Shown here one piece after another: positions 8,581-21,032 of a stretch of 64,000 bases of DNA. The notes under the pieces are model-generated. The model worked only from the letters and a program-made list of their open reading frames with translations, was not told where the DNA came from and did no database searches. The DNA comes from Parashewanella curva. GTDB taxonomy: Bacteria > Pseudomonadota > Gammaproteobacteria > Enterobacterales > Shewanellaceae. The position numbers and the translations under genes are program-made. The stretch lies in assembly GCF_003675895.1 (NCBI RefSeq), contig NZ_ML014760.1, positions 1-64,000 of the forward strand. The letters run 5' to 3'. Position 1 is the first letter of the stretch, and each line of letters opens with the position of its first letter.

Positions 8581-10719
8581 CTACTTCTTTTCCGTGGTTT
8601 TGTCTTTATCTTTGCTTTCGGTGACGACCTTAAGGGCGTCATCACTGCGGCGCATTTTGGTATCTAGACCTTTGCCTTGTTTATAACGCTCAAGGATGTC
8701 ATTGACCTCTTTAGGAACCACTTTTGATTGATCCCACTCTTCCAACACTGGCACCTTAGTGTTCGGCATTAAGTTCACGCCTTTTTCTTGCTGCTCAAGT
8801 TGCAGCGCACGGAAGTAGTTGTATTTACGACCCGCAATGCCTTCCATGGTCAATCCATCTTTGATGATGGTTGGCTTAATAAACACCATTAGATTACGTT
8901 TCGTCTTTTTGCTTGATGATGACTTGAACAAATGACCTAGAATTGGGATGTCACCTAATAATGGGACTTTTTGTACGCTTTCTTGTACTTCTTCGTTGAT
9001 CAAACCACCGAGTACCACAATTTGTCCTGAATCCGCCATCACAGTGGTGGTTAAACGACGAGTTGAAAAAGAAATATCAACGCCCGTGTTACCATTAACG
9101 CCTGAGACTTCTTGTTCGATAGTCAACTTCACTGAACTGCCTTCATTGATTTGCGGCACAACCTTCAGCTTAACACCGACTTCTTTACGCTCTACCGTTT
9201 GGAAAGGGTTACTGGTCGTTGATCCTGTGCTGGTTGAAGAGCCAGTAATGACAGGAACTTCGTCACCCACAATAAAGTTAGCTTCTTGGTTATCCAAAGT
9301 CGTAATCGAAGGCGTGGCCAGTACGTTTGAGTTGGTATCGCCGGCAATCGCTTGCACTAAGGCACCAAAATCACCTGAGGCAATACCCCAAGCCATACCG
9401 TTAATTTTACCTAAGGCTTGCGCCAGTAGGGTCACATCACCATCTTGCTCAGGGTTATCTGTACAAGTGCCATTTTCGGAACAGACTCTTGTGCCTTTTT
9501 TAGGTCGAGCCGCCCATACGCCAGCACCAATTTCACCAATCCCAGCACCGAGATTATTAAATTGTGATATACCGCCTGAAGCACTACCCCACTGCACACC
9601 GAAACCGACATTATCACCTTCAGAGACTTCTACAATAATGGCTTCTACTAATACTTGTGCAGGGCGAACATCCAGTTGATTGATGACGTTATCTAAGGTG
9701 CGCATTTCCGCAGGTTCTGCGGTGATCACCAATGAATTGGTTTCTTCATGAGCGACAACCGAGACATCTCCTTTACTTTGTGTTGAGGCAGAGGAGCTGC
9801 TGCTTGAACCTTTACGACCTTTTTTATCTTTGGTGAGCTTTTGCGCTACGCCCGTTAACACGTTGACCAAATCATCAGCTTTGGCATAACGTAAGTAACG
9901 TACCTTAGTATTACCTGTACTGGCTTGTTCTTCGTCCAAGCGCTTGATCAAGTCCATCGCACGCTCACGACTTTGTTCATCACCACTGATCACTACTGAG
10001 TTTGTGCGTTCATCGGCCACGACTTTGGGTGCGCTGCCATTCAGTTGCGAGCTACTGCTATTTTTACGATACAGAGTATCCATGATCCGCACAACTTCAC
10101 TGGCAGAAGCATATTTTAGCGGTAGTACTTTAACTGCAGTGTCGCCTTGTTTGTCTACGCGGCGTACAATTTCCACCAGCTTATCAACCACAGCGGCACG
10201 ACCTGTGATCATCAACACATTGGATGGATCGTAGTTCACCACATTACCACCACCAGCATTGTCATTCAGCTGACGTAATAGTGGCGCGAGCAACTTGGCC
10301 TGAGTGTTATAAAGAGCCACAATGCGAGTGACCATTTCATCACCTTGTCCCGGCTTTTTATCATCCGCGACTCTAATCGATGAAGTTTTAGCATCTTTGT
10401 CTTTTATGACCTTGATGACATTATGATCCATCGCCACAACGGCATAACCATAGACCTGCAATACATTCAAAAAGAATTGATAATATTGCTCGTCATTCAA
10501 TAAATCATAACTACGAACATTGATTTTGCCACGAACGGTGGGGTCGACAATGATGGTTTTATTGAGGTTTTTACCCACAATATTAATGAATTCTTGAATG
10601 TCAGTGCCTTTAAAATTGGCCGCATATTGTTGCTCTGCCCATGAGGCACTTGGTGACAGAAGAATGAGGCTAGTCATTAACCCTATCAGCCACTTTCGTC
10701 CTATCTTGCTATTCTTCAT
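8581..10719 (-). CDS. gspD: Type II secretion outer-membrane secretin D
   Basis: Outer-membrane secretin that forms the exit channel. With the chosen start the product is 712 residues: a signal peptide ending near A-S-W-A, an N0 domain, three N1-N3 repeats, and the secretin barrel with the family signature V-P-L-L-G-D-I-P near its end. A Ser-rich linker lies in N3. The reading frame is open to an ATG at 10749, 3 bp after gspC. The ATG at 10719 is preferred because an AGGGGA ribosome site precedes it and it places the signal peptide at the N-terminus. Confidence 0.96.
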   Translation of the reverse strand: MKNSKIGRKWLIGLMTSLILLSPSASWAEQQYAANFKGTDIQEFINIVGKNLNKTIIVDPTVRGKINVRSYDLLNDEQYYQFFLNVLQVYGYAVVAMDHNVIKVIKDKDAKTSSIRVADDKKPGQGDEMVTRIVALYNTQAKLLAPLLRQLNDNAGGGNVVNYDPSNVLMITGRAAVVDKLVEIVRRVDKQGDTAVKVLPLKYASASEVVRIMDTLYRKNSSSSQLNGSAPKVVADERTNSVVISGDEQSRERAMDLIKRLDEEQASTGNTKVRYLRYAKADDLVNVLTGVAQKLTKDKKGRKGSSSSSSASTQSKGDVSVVAHEETNSLVITAEPAEMRTLDNVINQLDVRPAQVLVEAIIVEVSEGDNVGFGVQWGSASGGISQFNNLGAGIGEIGAGVWAARPKKGTRVCSENGTCTDNPEQDGDVTLLAQALGKINGMAWGIASGDFGALVQAIAGDTNSNVLATPSITTLDNQEANFIVGDEVPVITGSSTSTGSTTSNPFQTVERKEVGVKLKVVPQINEGSSVKLTIEQEVSGVNGNTGVDISFSTRRLTTTVMADSGQIVVLGGLINEEVQESVQKVPLLGDIPILGHLFKSSSSKKTKRNLMVFIKPTIIKDGLTMEGIAGRKYNYFRALQLEQQEKGVNLMPNTKVPVLEEWDQSKVVPKEVNDILERYKQGKGLDTKMRRSDDALKVVTESKDKDKTTEKK

Positions 10720-10752
10720 TCTAAAACTTCCCCTAAGCCTTTCGCTCATTCG

Positions 10753-11676
10753 TTAATTAGGTAGCCCGAAATCAATTTCGATGAGTTGTCCTTGGCGTTC
10801 AACCGTGATGGATATGTCCTTCATATCTTGTAGACCCGCCATAGCCTGGAATGCTTGCGACACATCGGTTAAATCATAGCCATTTAAACTTTTTGCAATA
10901 TCTCCCGCTTTAAAACCCGCCGCTTTAAATAGGCTTGGCTTCATACCGGGAGATAAACGATAACCCAACACTTGGCCATTACGACGTAAAGGCGATATCT
11001 GCAGGTAATCATTAATCTTTTGTGGATCCGCCAAGATTTCTTGGCGTGTTTGGGCAATTTGTGCAGTAATTCTAGGGTCGGAGATCTTATTCACCTTTTT
11101 TTGCGCTTTTTTTCGAGCGGCTTGTTGCAGCGCACGATTGGCCTCAACAGCTGTAGTAAATTGCAATCCATCAAGCATCACGGTTTCAAACCGCCCAGCA
11201 TTAGTGATGATGATTCTGTCGGCATACACTTCTTTTAACGATGCAGAAGTGCCTTTAATTTTATCGCCGATGCTATAAGTAGATTGATCACCACTAGACG
11301 CGATAATGGCTAAGCCTTTTTTCTTGGCTGTAGACGCCACTACTCCAGTAAGCTGGATAGACAAAGATGATTTGGGTGCATCAGTGATCAACGCTGGCTC
11401 AGGTTCTGGCGTTTTTGTCGCTTGAGTCGCGTCATGTTTGCCAAATAAGGATAAGTCGAGAATGGGCTCGATATTAACAGCTGTTCGACTTGCAGCAGTG
11501 TTGGTTGCAGAAGGTGTCCAAGGCACCTTTGGGGTATCAGGCTCAGGAACAAATTGCCAAGTAATTTGTGCTAATAAATACAGGCACACCACTAAGCCTA
11601 AACCGAAAACCAATCGGCTAAGTGACTTGTGAGGTAAGCCAACTACTTTTGTTATAACTTTATCTAATGCATCCAT
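10753..11676 (-). CDS. gspC: Type II secretion protein C
   Basis: First gene of the operon. GspC links the inner-membrane platform to the secretin and helps recognise substrates. The 307-residue protein has a short cytoplasmic start, one membrane helix (about 21-43), a proline-rich linker, the homology region that binds GspD (about 105-170) and a C-terminal PDZ domain (about 230-305). The promoter should lie in the 233-bp region shared with divergent hslR; no convincing -35/-10 pair was picked there. Confidence 0.96.
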   Translation of the reverse strand: MDALDKVITKVVGLPHKSLSRLVFGLGLVVCLYLLAQITWQFVPEPDTPKVPWTPSATNTAASRTAVNIEPILDLSLFGKHDATQATKTPEPEPALITDAPKSSLSIQLTGVVASTAKKKGLAIIASSGDQSTYSIGDKIKGTSASLKEVYADRIIITNAGRFETVMLDGLQFTTAVEANRALQQAARKKAQKKVNKISDPRITAQIAQTRQEILADPQKINDYLQISPLRRNGQVLGYRLSPGMKPSLFKAAGFKAGDIAKSLNGYDLTDVSQAFQAMAGLQDMKDISITVERQGQLIEIDFGLPN

Positions 11677-11909
11677 TTTTTGGTATTTTGAAACCTATCG
11701 TTTTTGGCGCAATCTATTAATGCTACCTTAGCCGTTAATCTGCAACAAGCTTTTAACAGATTCGTCATTGGCGAAAACTGTCTATTTATGCTAATTTGCG
11801 TCACAATTTCGTAAAGTTACCCTTTATTCTTTATAAGACTATTACAAACTTCAACTGAACCTTGGCTGAGCCATCTTTATCTTCCACTAGCACTCACTTA
11901 GGAGACTCA

Positions 11910-12323
11910 ATGCGATCCGAACTTAAAACCGTCACCGCCGTTCGTCTCGATAAGTGGTTGTGGGCAGCGCGTTTTTACAAAACTCGTGCTATTGCCAAGC
12001 AGATGATCGATGGTGGCAAAGTACACTACAACGGCCAGCGTACGAAATCCAGTAAGAATGCTGAAATTGGGGCTCTTATCCGTTTACGCCAAGGCTTTGA
12101 TGAAAAAGAAGTCATCATAATGGCTTTAAGTGACCAACGTGGTCAGGCCATTGTCGCGCAAACCCTATATCAAGAGACCGAACAAAGCATTCAAAAGCGT
12201 GCCACCAATGCCGAAACACGTCGGCTACAACGCTTAAATAATCCAATTCCAGACACTAAACCTGATAAAAAACAACGTCGCCAGATTGTGCGTTTTAAGC
12301 AAATTCAAGGCGATATTGAGTGA
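11910..12323 (+). CDS. hslR: Ribosome-associated heat shock protein Hsp15
   Basis: RNA-binding protein that, in E. coli, recycles free 50S subunits carrying a stalled nascent chain. The 137-residue product has an N-terminal S4 RNA-binding domain ([12 protein letters not shown], then G-G-K-V-H-Y-N-G) and a basic C-terminal tail. The frame is open from 11862, but the ATG at 11910 follows a TAGGAG ribosome site and matches the family start. Its stop overlaps the first possible hslO start, which indicates an hslR-hslO operon. Confidence 0.95.
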   Translation: MRSELKTVTAVRLDKWLWAARFYKTRAIAKQMIDGGKVHYNGQRTKSSKNAEIGALIRLRQGFDEKEVIIMALSDQRGQAIVAQTLYQETEQSIQKRATNAETRRLQRLNNPIPDTKPDKKQRRQIVRFKQIQGDIE

Positions 12324-12331
12324 GTTCAACA

Positions 12332-13201
12332 ATGAGTATAGACAAGTTACATCGCTATTTGTTCGATAACGCCGACGTGCGTGGTGAAATGGTTCAATTA
12401 CAGGACAGTTATCAGCAGATCATTCATGCCCATAGCTACCCAAAAGCACTGCAATTATTGCTTGGAGAATTAATGGCTGCGACATCACTGCTAACTGCAA
12501 CGTTAAAATTTAGTGGTGATATTGCGGTGCAAATTCAAGGTAATGGCCCAGTGTCATTAGCGGTGATTAACAGTAATGACAAACAGCAACATCGTGGTGT
12601 CGCTCGCTGGGAAGGTGATATTGCCGATGAGGCCAGCCTGAATGACATGTTTGGCAAAGGCTACCTGGTGATTACTCTAACGCCAACTGACGGTGAGCGT
12701 TATCAAGGCGTGGTGGAGTTAAACAAACCAACACTGGCCGAATGTATTGAAGCTTACTTTATGCAATCAGAGCAACTTCCTACCCATTTATGGCTATTTG
12801 CTGACGGCAAGCAAGCAGGTGGTATGTTCTTACAAGTGCTTCCAGCTAGCGGCAACAATGTGAAATCGGATGATGACTTTGATCACTTGACTCAGCTGAC
12901 TCAAACCATCAAACCTGAAGAATTGTTTAGCTTACCAGCAACAGAAGTACTGCACCGTTTATACCATCAAGAGCAAGTTCGGTTGTTTGATCCTGTGGAT
13001 GTCAGCTTTAAATGTTCATGCTCAAAAGAGCGCACAGGCCAAGCGTTATTGTCGTTGCCTCAAGCAGAGGTTGAAGATATGTTAGCCGATTTAGGGGAAA
13101 TCAAGATGGGGTGCGAGTACTGTAATACTCACTATACCTTTGACAGCATTGATGTTGCGGCGCTGTTTTCTCATGCTCCCACCTCAAATACCGTACAATA
13201 A
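12332..13201 (+). CDS. hslO: Redox-regulated chaperone Hsp33
   Basis: Cytoplasmic holdase activated by oxidation. The product begins I-D-K-L-H-R-Y-L-F like other Hsp33 proteins and ends with the zinc-binding redox switch, a C-S-C pair followed about 30 residues later by C-E-Y-C. ATG 12332 is chosen; a GTG at 12320, overlapping the hslR stop, would add four residues. A clear terminator follows at 13220. Confidence 0.97.
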   Translation: MSIDKLHRYLFDNADVRGEMVQLQDSYQQIIHAHSYPKALQLLLGELMAATSLLTATLKFSGDIAVQIQGNGPVSLAVINSNDKQQHRGVARWEGDIADEASLNDMFGKGYLVITLTPTDGERYQGVVELNKPTLAECIEAYFMQSEQLPTHLWLFADGKQAGGMFLQVLPASGNNVKSDDDFDHLTQLTQTIKPEELFSLPATEVLHRLYHQEQVRLFDPVDVSFKCSCSKERTGQALLSLPQAEVEDMLADLGEIKMGCEYCNTHYTFDSIDVAALFSHAPTSNTVQ

Positions 13202-13219
13202 TCTATGTAAACATTCATG

Positions 13220-13243
13220 GCCGGGATTATTCCCGGCTTTTTT
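13220..13243 (+). terminator. Rho-independent terminator after hslO
   Basis: Stem GCCGGGA (13220-13226) pairs with TCCCGGC (13231-13237) around a TTAT loop and is followed by six T. It closes the hslR-hslO transcript. Confidence 0.93.
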
Positions 13244-13307
13244 ATATTGAATGCAGTAAAATCCATCGCTTTTTATGGCATTTAAGTTACAATTCTCAGC
13301 ATAAAAA

Positions 13308-13327
13308 TTAGTGGCCTAAGTCACACT
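13308..13327 (+). promoter_or_regulatory. Possible CRP site upstream of pckA
   Basis: AGTGG-CCTAAG-TCACA at 13310-13325 keeps a perfect right half-site of the CRP consensus (TGTGA-N6-TCACA) but has two mismatches in the left half. It lies about 100 bp before pckA. pckA is catabolite-regulated in E. coli, so the site is plausible but weak. Confidence 0.33.
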
Positions 13328-13423
13328 TTATAAGCCGAATTCAATCGGTAACTTCAGCTCTTATCTCACGTTTGAAATGGGTTTTGAGCTTTAACATCTT
13401 GCATTGTAACGGAGATCTCTCTC

Positions 13424-14968
13424 ATGGCCGATGGAACACATCGTACGCACCATAACCTTACCCCTGCCGAACTCATTGAGCTATCGCTAAAACGTGGCGA
13501 GAGTGAATTAACCGCCGCTGGTGCATTAGTAGCACGCACAGGTGAACGTACAGGTCGCTCGCCGAACGACCGCTTTATTGTAAAAGAGCCAAGTAGCGAA
13601 GCCGATATCGATTGGGGCAATGTCAACAAGCCTTTCGAAGCTGAAGCATTTTCTGCACTTTGGAACCGAGTGGAAGCTTACTTATCTGAAAAAGAAGAGT
13701 TGTTTGTTTCTGATTTAGAAGTTGGCGCCGATGTAGAGCATTATTTACCAGTAAAAGTAACCACTGAGTATGCTTGGCATCATTTGTTTGCTCGCAATAT
13801 GTTTATTGTGCCAAAAAACTTTAATGCCGCTGACAAGCCTGTTTGGCAGGTCATGAACGCACCAGGCTTTGAGTGTGATCCAGAACGTGATGGTACCAAC
13901 TCTAATGCAACAGTTATCATTAATTTTGCCGAGCGAAAAGTATTACTTGCAGGCCTTAAATATGCTGGTGAAATGAAGAAGTCGATGTTCTCGGTACAAA
14001 ACTTCTTGCTTCCAGCCAAAGGCGTACTGCCAATGCACTGTTCAGCAAACGTTGGTACTGAAGGCGATACCACTCTATTCTTCGGTTTATCGGGTACAGG
14101 AAAAACCACATTATCAGCCGATCCAAAACGCTTCTTAATCGGTGATGATGAGCACGGTTGGGCACCAGGTGGCGTGTTCAATATTGAGGGTGGCTGTTAC
14201 GCTAAGTGCATCAACTTGAGTCAAAAAAATGAGCCAGTAATTTGGAATGCGATTCGTTTTGGTACTGTGCTTGAAAACGTCATGCTAGATGATAACCGTA
14301 CACCTGATTTTGACGATACTTCGTTAACTGAAAATAGCCGTGCCGCTTATCCACTAGAGCATGTTGAGCTTCGTAAAGAAGATAACCGTGGTGGTGAGCC
14401 TCGTGCCGTTGTTTTCCTTACTTGCGATGTATCAGGCGTATTGCCTCCGGTATCTAAGCTCACTAAAGAGCAAGCCGCTTTCCACTTCCTTTCAGGTTAT
14501 ACCGCCAAAGTCGGTTCGACTGAGATGGGTTCAACGGCAGCCATTCAATCTACGTTCTCAACGTGTTTTGGTGCACCATTCTTCCCTCGCCCAGCCAGTG
14601 TTTATGCAGAACTATTGATGGAGCGCATAGAGTCTTTTGGTAGCCAAGTGTACTTAGTGAATACGGGTTGGACTGGCGGTGCATACGGTGTTGGTAAGCG
14701 TTTTGATATTCCAACTACTCGCGCCATCATTGATGCAATCGTGTCTGGTGAACTCGCCGATGTCGAAACGACTCACTTAGAGCAATTAAACCTTAACATT
14801 CCTGTTGCGGTTTCTGGTGTTGATAGTGAGCTATTAAATCCAATAAATACTTGGAGCGACAAAGCCGAGTATCAAAAATATGCTCAGCAATTAGCGAAAG
14901 AGTTTACCGACAATTTTGCTAAATACTCGGTATCTGATGTGATCAAGCAAGCTGGACCAAGAGGGTAA
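13424..14968 (+). CDS. pckA: Phosphoenolpyruvate carboxykinase (ATP)
   Basis: Converts oxaloacetate and ATP to phosphoenolpyruvate, CO2 and ADP, the entry step of gluconeogenesis. The 514-residue enzyme shows the kinase-1a P-loop GLSGTGKTT at 221-229, the following I-G-D-D-E-H-G-W metal-binding segment and the R-T-G-R-S-P-x-D-R substrate motif near residues 42-50. Length is normal for the ATP-dependent family. It is a single-gene unit between two terminators. Confidence 0.98.
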   Translation: MADGTHRTHHNLTPAELIELSLKRGESELTAAGALVARTGERTGRSPNDRFIVKEPSSEADIDWGNVNKPFEAEAFSALWNRVEAYLSEKEELFVSDLEVGADVEHYLPVKVTTEYAWHHLFARNMFIVPKNFNAADKPVWQVMNAPGFECDPERDGTNSNATVIINFAERKVLLAGLKYAGEMKKSMFSVQNFLLPAKGVLPMHCSANVGTEGDTTLFFGLSGTGKTTLSADPKRFLIGDDEHGWAPGGVFNIEGGCYAKCINLSQKNEPVIWNAIRFGTVLENVMLDDNRTPDFDDTSLTENSRAAYPLEHVELRKEDNRGGEPRAVVFLTCDVSGVLPPVSKLTKEQAAFHFLSGYTAKVGSTEMGSTAAIQSTFSTCFGAPFFPRPASVYAELLMERIESFGSQVYLVNTGWTGGAYGVGKRFDIPTTRAIIDAIVSGELADVETTHLEQLNLNIPVAVSGVDSELLNPINTWSDKAEYQKYAQQLAKEFTDNFAKYSVSDVIKQAGPRG

Positions 14969-14987
14969 TTATTCTTGCTAGCAAGCT

Positions 14988-15016
14988 AAAGCCAGTCTCA
15001 TGACTGGCTTTTTTGT
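14988..15016 (+). terminator. Rho-independent terminator after pckA
   Basis: Stem AAAGCCAGTC (14988-14997) pairs with GACTGGCTTT (15002-15011) around a TCAT loop, followed by a T-run. The minus-strand gene ending at 15022 may also use it. Confidence 0.93.
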
Positions 15017-15021
15017 GTTTG

Positions 15022-15432
15022 TTAATTGTAAAGGTATTTGGTGATTAATAAATTAGTGACGATTGGTCGACCCGTTTCTTGCGTTAATAATTCATTTATC
15101 CGCTGTAAACAGGCGATTCTGATGTCTTCTCGTCCTGTAATTGATTTCACCTGACCTTCTGTCTGCTGCCCTAGAGTTTCAAGGATCACAGCTCTCAATA
15201 AAGGTTCATGGTGCTCAACCAATTCAAGATCTGCCGTTCCTTTAACCATAAGCTCTATACCCACGCGTACAAAACCCAGTTTTGCTCGGCTAGAAGAGAT
15301 ATAGTTGGTCACAAATTCAGGCTCAAATCCAAAATAGAGATATTCATCCATTTTGGCTTCTGCTTTATTGGTTAAGCCTGAAACAATTAGCATGATCCCA
15401 GCGATAATGCTTGGCCAGAAACGCATTTTCAT
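15022..15432 (-). CDS. FliL-domain exported protein
   Basis: The 136-residue protein resembles the periplasmic domain of the flagellar basal-body protein FliL (F-V-R-V-G-I-E-L-M-V near the middle, R-x-D-I-R-I-A-C-L-Q-R-I-N near the end). It begins with a hydrophobic segment (about 5-22) ending A-E-A, which could be a cleavable signal or an anchor. No flagellar gene lies nearby, and it is divergent from ubiC. It may be a FliL paralogue with a non-flagellar or accessory role; the function is not established. Confidence 0.75.
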   Translation of the reverse strand: MKMRFWPSIIAGIMLIVSGLTNKAEAKMDEYLYFGFEPEFVTNYISSSRAKLGFVRVGIELMVKGTADLELVEHHEPLLRAVILETLGQQTEGQVKSITGREDIRIACLQRINELLTQETGRPIVTNLLITKYLYN

Positions 15433-15568
15433 TAATTTTGCCCTAAAACGATTTGCTTACTGTTAGTTCGTACTACTAAACCAACCAGATATTTGTTATC
15501 TATTGTTTGTGCTTTATTGGTCTATGGTACACTGAGAGTTCTGTTATCAACAAAATAAAAAGCTATTA

Positions 15569-16118
15569 ATGTCACCAACACACAGCTTTCCTTTCGGTGA
15601 ACCTATTTCTTGGTCGGAGCAACCAAGGTTACCTAAATGTACGACCAATTTAACATCTTGGTTACTTGCTAACGGCAGTTTAACCGAAAAACTGAAGGCC
15701 TGCTGCCAAAATTTTGAAGTAAAAGTACTAGGTGAAGCGCTTCTGCTGCCTTTTGCAGAAGAAATGCCTCAGCAATCAAAAGTATGGGTTCGTGAAGTAT
15801 TGCTGTGCTTAGATGAGATCCCATGGGTGTTTGCCCGCACTTTAATTCCTGCTCCGCTGCTTGAGCAGACTCAAGTAGATTTTAAAGGTCTGGGGACACA
15901 ACCTTTAGGGCAGTTGCTATACAGCCATCACCAATTTATTCCCGGTGATATCCAAGTAGCTGAATCATTGCCAAACGGAGCAATCAGCCAATTGGCTCAG
16001 TCGCTAGGTCAACCTTGCCAGCATGTTTGGGGGCGGCGTCGATTTTTTACTTATAAAAATCATCAAATGACGGTTAGTGAGTTTTTTCTCCCACACGCAG
16101 TGGCTCAGATTGAGATAC

Positions 16119-16138
<20 letters not shown>
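15569..16138 (+). CDS. ubiC: Chorismate lyase
   Basis: Cleaves chorismate to pyruvate and 4-hydroxybenzoate, the first committed step of ubiquinone synthesis. The 189-residue protein has family motifs (R-E-V-L-L-C near the middle, a Q-P-L-G-Q-L-L segment, and the C-terminal W-G-R-R-R-F-F). The last six residues, LEAVPN, and the stop codon are encoded by the left arm of an inverted-repeat element (16119-16367). No ubiA follows, unlike in E. coli. Confidence 0.93.
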
Positions 16139-18564
<2,426 letters not shown>

Positions 18565-18580
18565 TTAAAAATCAATCAGC

Positions 18581-19174
18581 TTAAGCTGTAGTCCCTAAAT
18601 ATTTTGCGATACCATCAAGGAACATTTGTACCGAAATCATCACCAGCACCATTCCCATTAGTCGCTCAACAGCAGATAGGCCTTTTTCACCCAAAACTTT
18701 TGTAAACAGGCCATTGAACAGTAAAATTATCGCACTTAACCCCCAAGAGATAATTAAGGCAATCGTCCAATCCGTCATTCGGCTGCTATCAGTGTGCGCC
18801 AGTAAAATTAAAGTCGCCAAAATTGAAGGTCCCGCCATTAACGGAATGGCTAAGGGGACGATAAAAGGCTCTTCACCTGCGGCTAAACCCACGACTCCAC
18901 CGGGTTGAGGAAAAATCATTCTAATGGCAATTAAGAATAAGATTATACCGCCGGCGATACTTACCGACTCGGTTCGCAAGCCTAAGAAGCCCAGCATGGC
19001 TTCACCTGCATATAAAAATATCAACATGATCCCAAGTGAAATGAGCAATTCACGGATCAATACTCGACGGCGTTTTTTAGGATCGATATGACGCAATATC
19101 GAAGCAAAAATTGGCAAGTTCCCTAGGGGATCCATGATTAAAAATAGCATTACAGTTGCAGAAAGAATATCCAT
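18581..19174 (-). CDS. MarC-family integral membrane protein (YhgN-like)
   Basis: The 197-residue protein has about six membrane helices and MarC-family motifs (F-L-I-M-D-P-L-G-N-L-P-I-F near the N-terminus, and M-A-G-P-S in the middle). It matches E. coli YhgN in length and pattern. The transport function of the family is not settled, and early links to multiple antibiotic resistance were not supported. It is the upstream neighbour of the GH63 gene on the same strand. Confidence 0.9.
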   Translation of the reverse strand: MDILSATVMLFLIMDPLGNLPIFASILRHIDPKKRRRVLIRELLISLGIMLIFLYAGEAMLGFLGLRTESVSIAGGIILFLIAIRMIFPQPGGVVGLAAGEEPFIVPLAIPLMAGPSILATLILLAHTDSSRMTDWTIALIISWGLSAIILLFNGLFTKVLGEKGLSAVERLMGMVLVMISVQMFLDGIAKYLGTTA

Positions 19175-19493
19175 GAAAACGTCTTATTTACTTGGGGTTA
19201 ATAGGAATGATAGTAATTCTATCTGCTTTTTTAGAAATAGTGAGTAGAAAGCCGTAAACTTTACCTTATGAATACATTAATTCGCCTTTAACTTAACATT
19301 CAGATAAAAGTCGCAAAATCATAAATGGGAATAGTAAGCATTTGAGATTATGATTATAATTGCTTTGGTATAACTGTTTAATGCCAGATACAATTATACA
19401 GCTGGGCTGCCATTTATATTTAGGGATACAGCAAAAGTTTCAACACATTATCATCATAGAGTCCAAAGACTCTATATTTAACTAGGTTTTTTC
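19175..19493. other. Intergenic region between divergent marC and ZIP-like gene
   Basis: This 319-bp AT-rich stretch has no coding frame. The only clear structure is a perfect hairpin, ATAGAGTC-CAAA-GACTCTAT at 19456-19475, 18 bp before the start codon at 19494. It may affect translation or be an operator. Promoters for both divergent genes should lie here, but none is strong enough to call. Confidence 0.5.
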
Positions 19494-20972
19494 ATGCTCT
19501 ATCTCGTTGCCAGTCTTATTGCTTTACTTGCCGGCCCAGTTTGCTATCGAGTGCTATCATCTGGCTCTGCATTACAAAAAGGTCTTGATGGCTTTATTTT
19601 TGTCTCTCTTGGTGGCTTGGTACTGATCCACATTTTGCCTCAATTACTTGAACACGGCAGCTGGCTAGCGCTCCTGTTTGTCGCCATTGGCATGTGGGGC
19701 CCAACCATGAGTGAGCGGATTTTTCACCGCCATTCGGAATTGACCCATAACCTAACATTAACACTTGGAGTTGGCGGCTTATTATTGCACACCCTCACCG
19801 ATGGTGGCGCTTTGGTGTTGGCTCAGCAGCCTGAAAACTCTACGTTACTGGCGTTAGGGATCATCTTACACCGCTTGCCTGTTGGAATTGCCATGTGGTG
19901 GCTATTAAAGCCACAAGTCGGTAGCCGTTGGGCCGCTCTGGTATTGGGTTTGATGATGCTACTAACCACAGTAGGTTACCTTTTAGGAGAACAGTTCCTT
20001 ACTCATATTTCTCTTGATAACACCGTCTACCTACAAGCCTTTGTGACAGGATCTATCTTACATGTTGTATTGCATCAACCTCATGTTGAAAAAACGGAAG
20101 ATCCACAAGGCCAATTTGAATATCACGCAGGAGTTGGAAGCATACTCGGTATTGGATTGCTGCTGATATTAATGCTCACTGAAATGGGTGAGCTTCATCA
20201 ACACGATGTTGAACACGAACTCACAATTTTTTGGCATTGGGTTATCGAAATCCTACCCCTTATATTGCTGACGTTAGCCTTAGGTATATTACGACAAAAC
20301 TTAGAGCACCGATTGCCTGTGAAGTTACGCAACTCGCAACTCCAAGGCTTTACTCCTGAGGCGGTGTTTTTTACTCTAGTAATTCTTGGTTGGGCTTACG
20401 CATTATTCCAGTTGTTGCTTAGCCTTGCCATGTCTATGCTTTCAGTTAATCGTTCCACTGAGTTTTCTGAAAAGAATGGCCTTTCTTTAACCATCATTGA
20501 CAGTAATGCTGCTGTAGTGATTTTCAGTTTGCTGCTGGTAAACATTCTTGGACAACCAACGGGGCTTTTATCAATTGCCGCTATTCAAGTACTGTTACTG
20601 CTACCTTTATTTGTTGTATGTCGATTCACATTACTCGGCTCTTCTATACTGGCTGCAAGCTTAGCATTTCAACAATGGCATATCTTAGCTGTTATGGGCA
20701 CTTTAATTCTGCCTCCTTTGTTGACGGCAACACACTTAAAGTATCATTTAAAACCATTAATGCTTGGAGCTATCGCTATCACCATTGGGTATTGGCTATT
20801 ACCTAACGCCATGATTTTGCCTACAACAGAGCATCACGACTCTAGACTGTTAATCGTCATTTCAGCAGCCTTGATTGCAGTGTTATGTTCAATCAGTTTA
20901 TTTCGTTTAGGTCCAAGGGAGTTTTTAAAACGTATGTGGGGATTGCCAGAAAGGCACCATCACCACCATTAA
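19494..20972 (+). CDS. ZIP-like polytopic membrane protein with C-terminal His run
   Basis: The 492-residue protein has about 13 predicted membrane helices. The first half resembles ZIP metal transporters in a divergent form: H-T-L-T-D-G-G near 99-105 and H-R-L-P near 126-129 stand where ZIPs have H-N-x-x-E-G and H-E-x-P. The second half looks like a separate permease-type block. The chain ends E-R followed by five histidines, encoded natively. A metal (zinc or other cation) role is an inference from the histidine-rich sites. No close function is recognised. Confidence 0.6.
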   Translation: MLYLVASLIALLAGPVCYRVLSSGSALQKGLDGFIFVSLGGLVLIHILPQLLEHGSWLALLFVAIGMWGPTMSERIFHRHSELTHNLTLTLGVGGLLLHTLTDGGALVLAQQPENSTLLALGIILHRLPVGIAMWWLLKPQVGSRWAALVLGLMMLLTTVGYLLGEQFLTHISLDNTVYLQAFVTGSILHVVLHQPHVEKTEDPQGQFEYHAGVGSILGIGLLLILMLTEMGELHQHDVEHELTIFWHWVIEILPLILLTLALGILRQNLEHRLPVKLRNSQLQGFTPEAVFFTLVILGWAYALFQLLLSLAMSMLSVNRSTEFSEKNGLSLTIIDSNAAVVIFSLLLVNILGQPTGLLSIAAIQVLLLLPLFVVCRFTLLGSSILAASLAFQQWHILAVMGTLILPPLLTATHLKYHLKPLMLGAIAITIGYWLLPNAMILPTTEHHDSRLLIVISAALIAVLCSISLFRLGPREFLKRMWGLPERHHHHH

Positions 20973-21032
20973 TCTCGACAGTGTGATGAAAATAAGCTAA
21001 AACTGCCTATAAGACCTCTTCGAGATTGGATC

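Noticed and set aside
8948-9679. 243-residue open frame on the plus strand
   Set aside because: It lies wholly antisense to gspD, has no family features, and gspD coding is certain.
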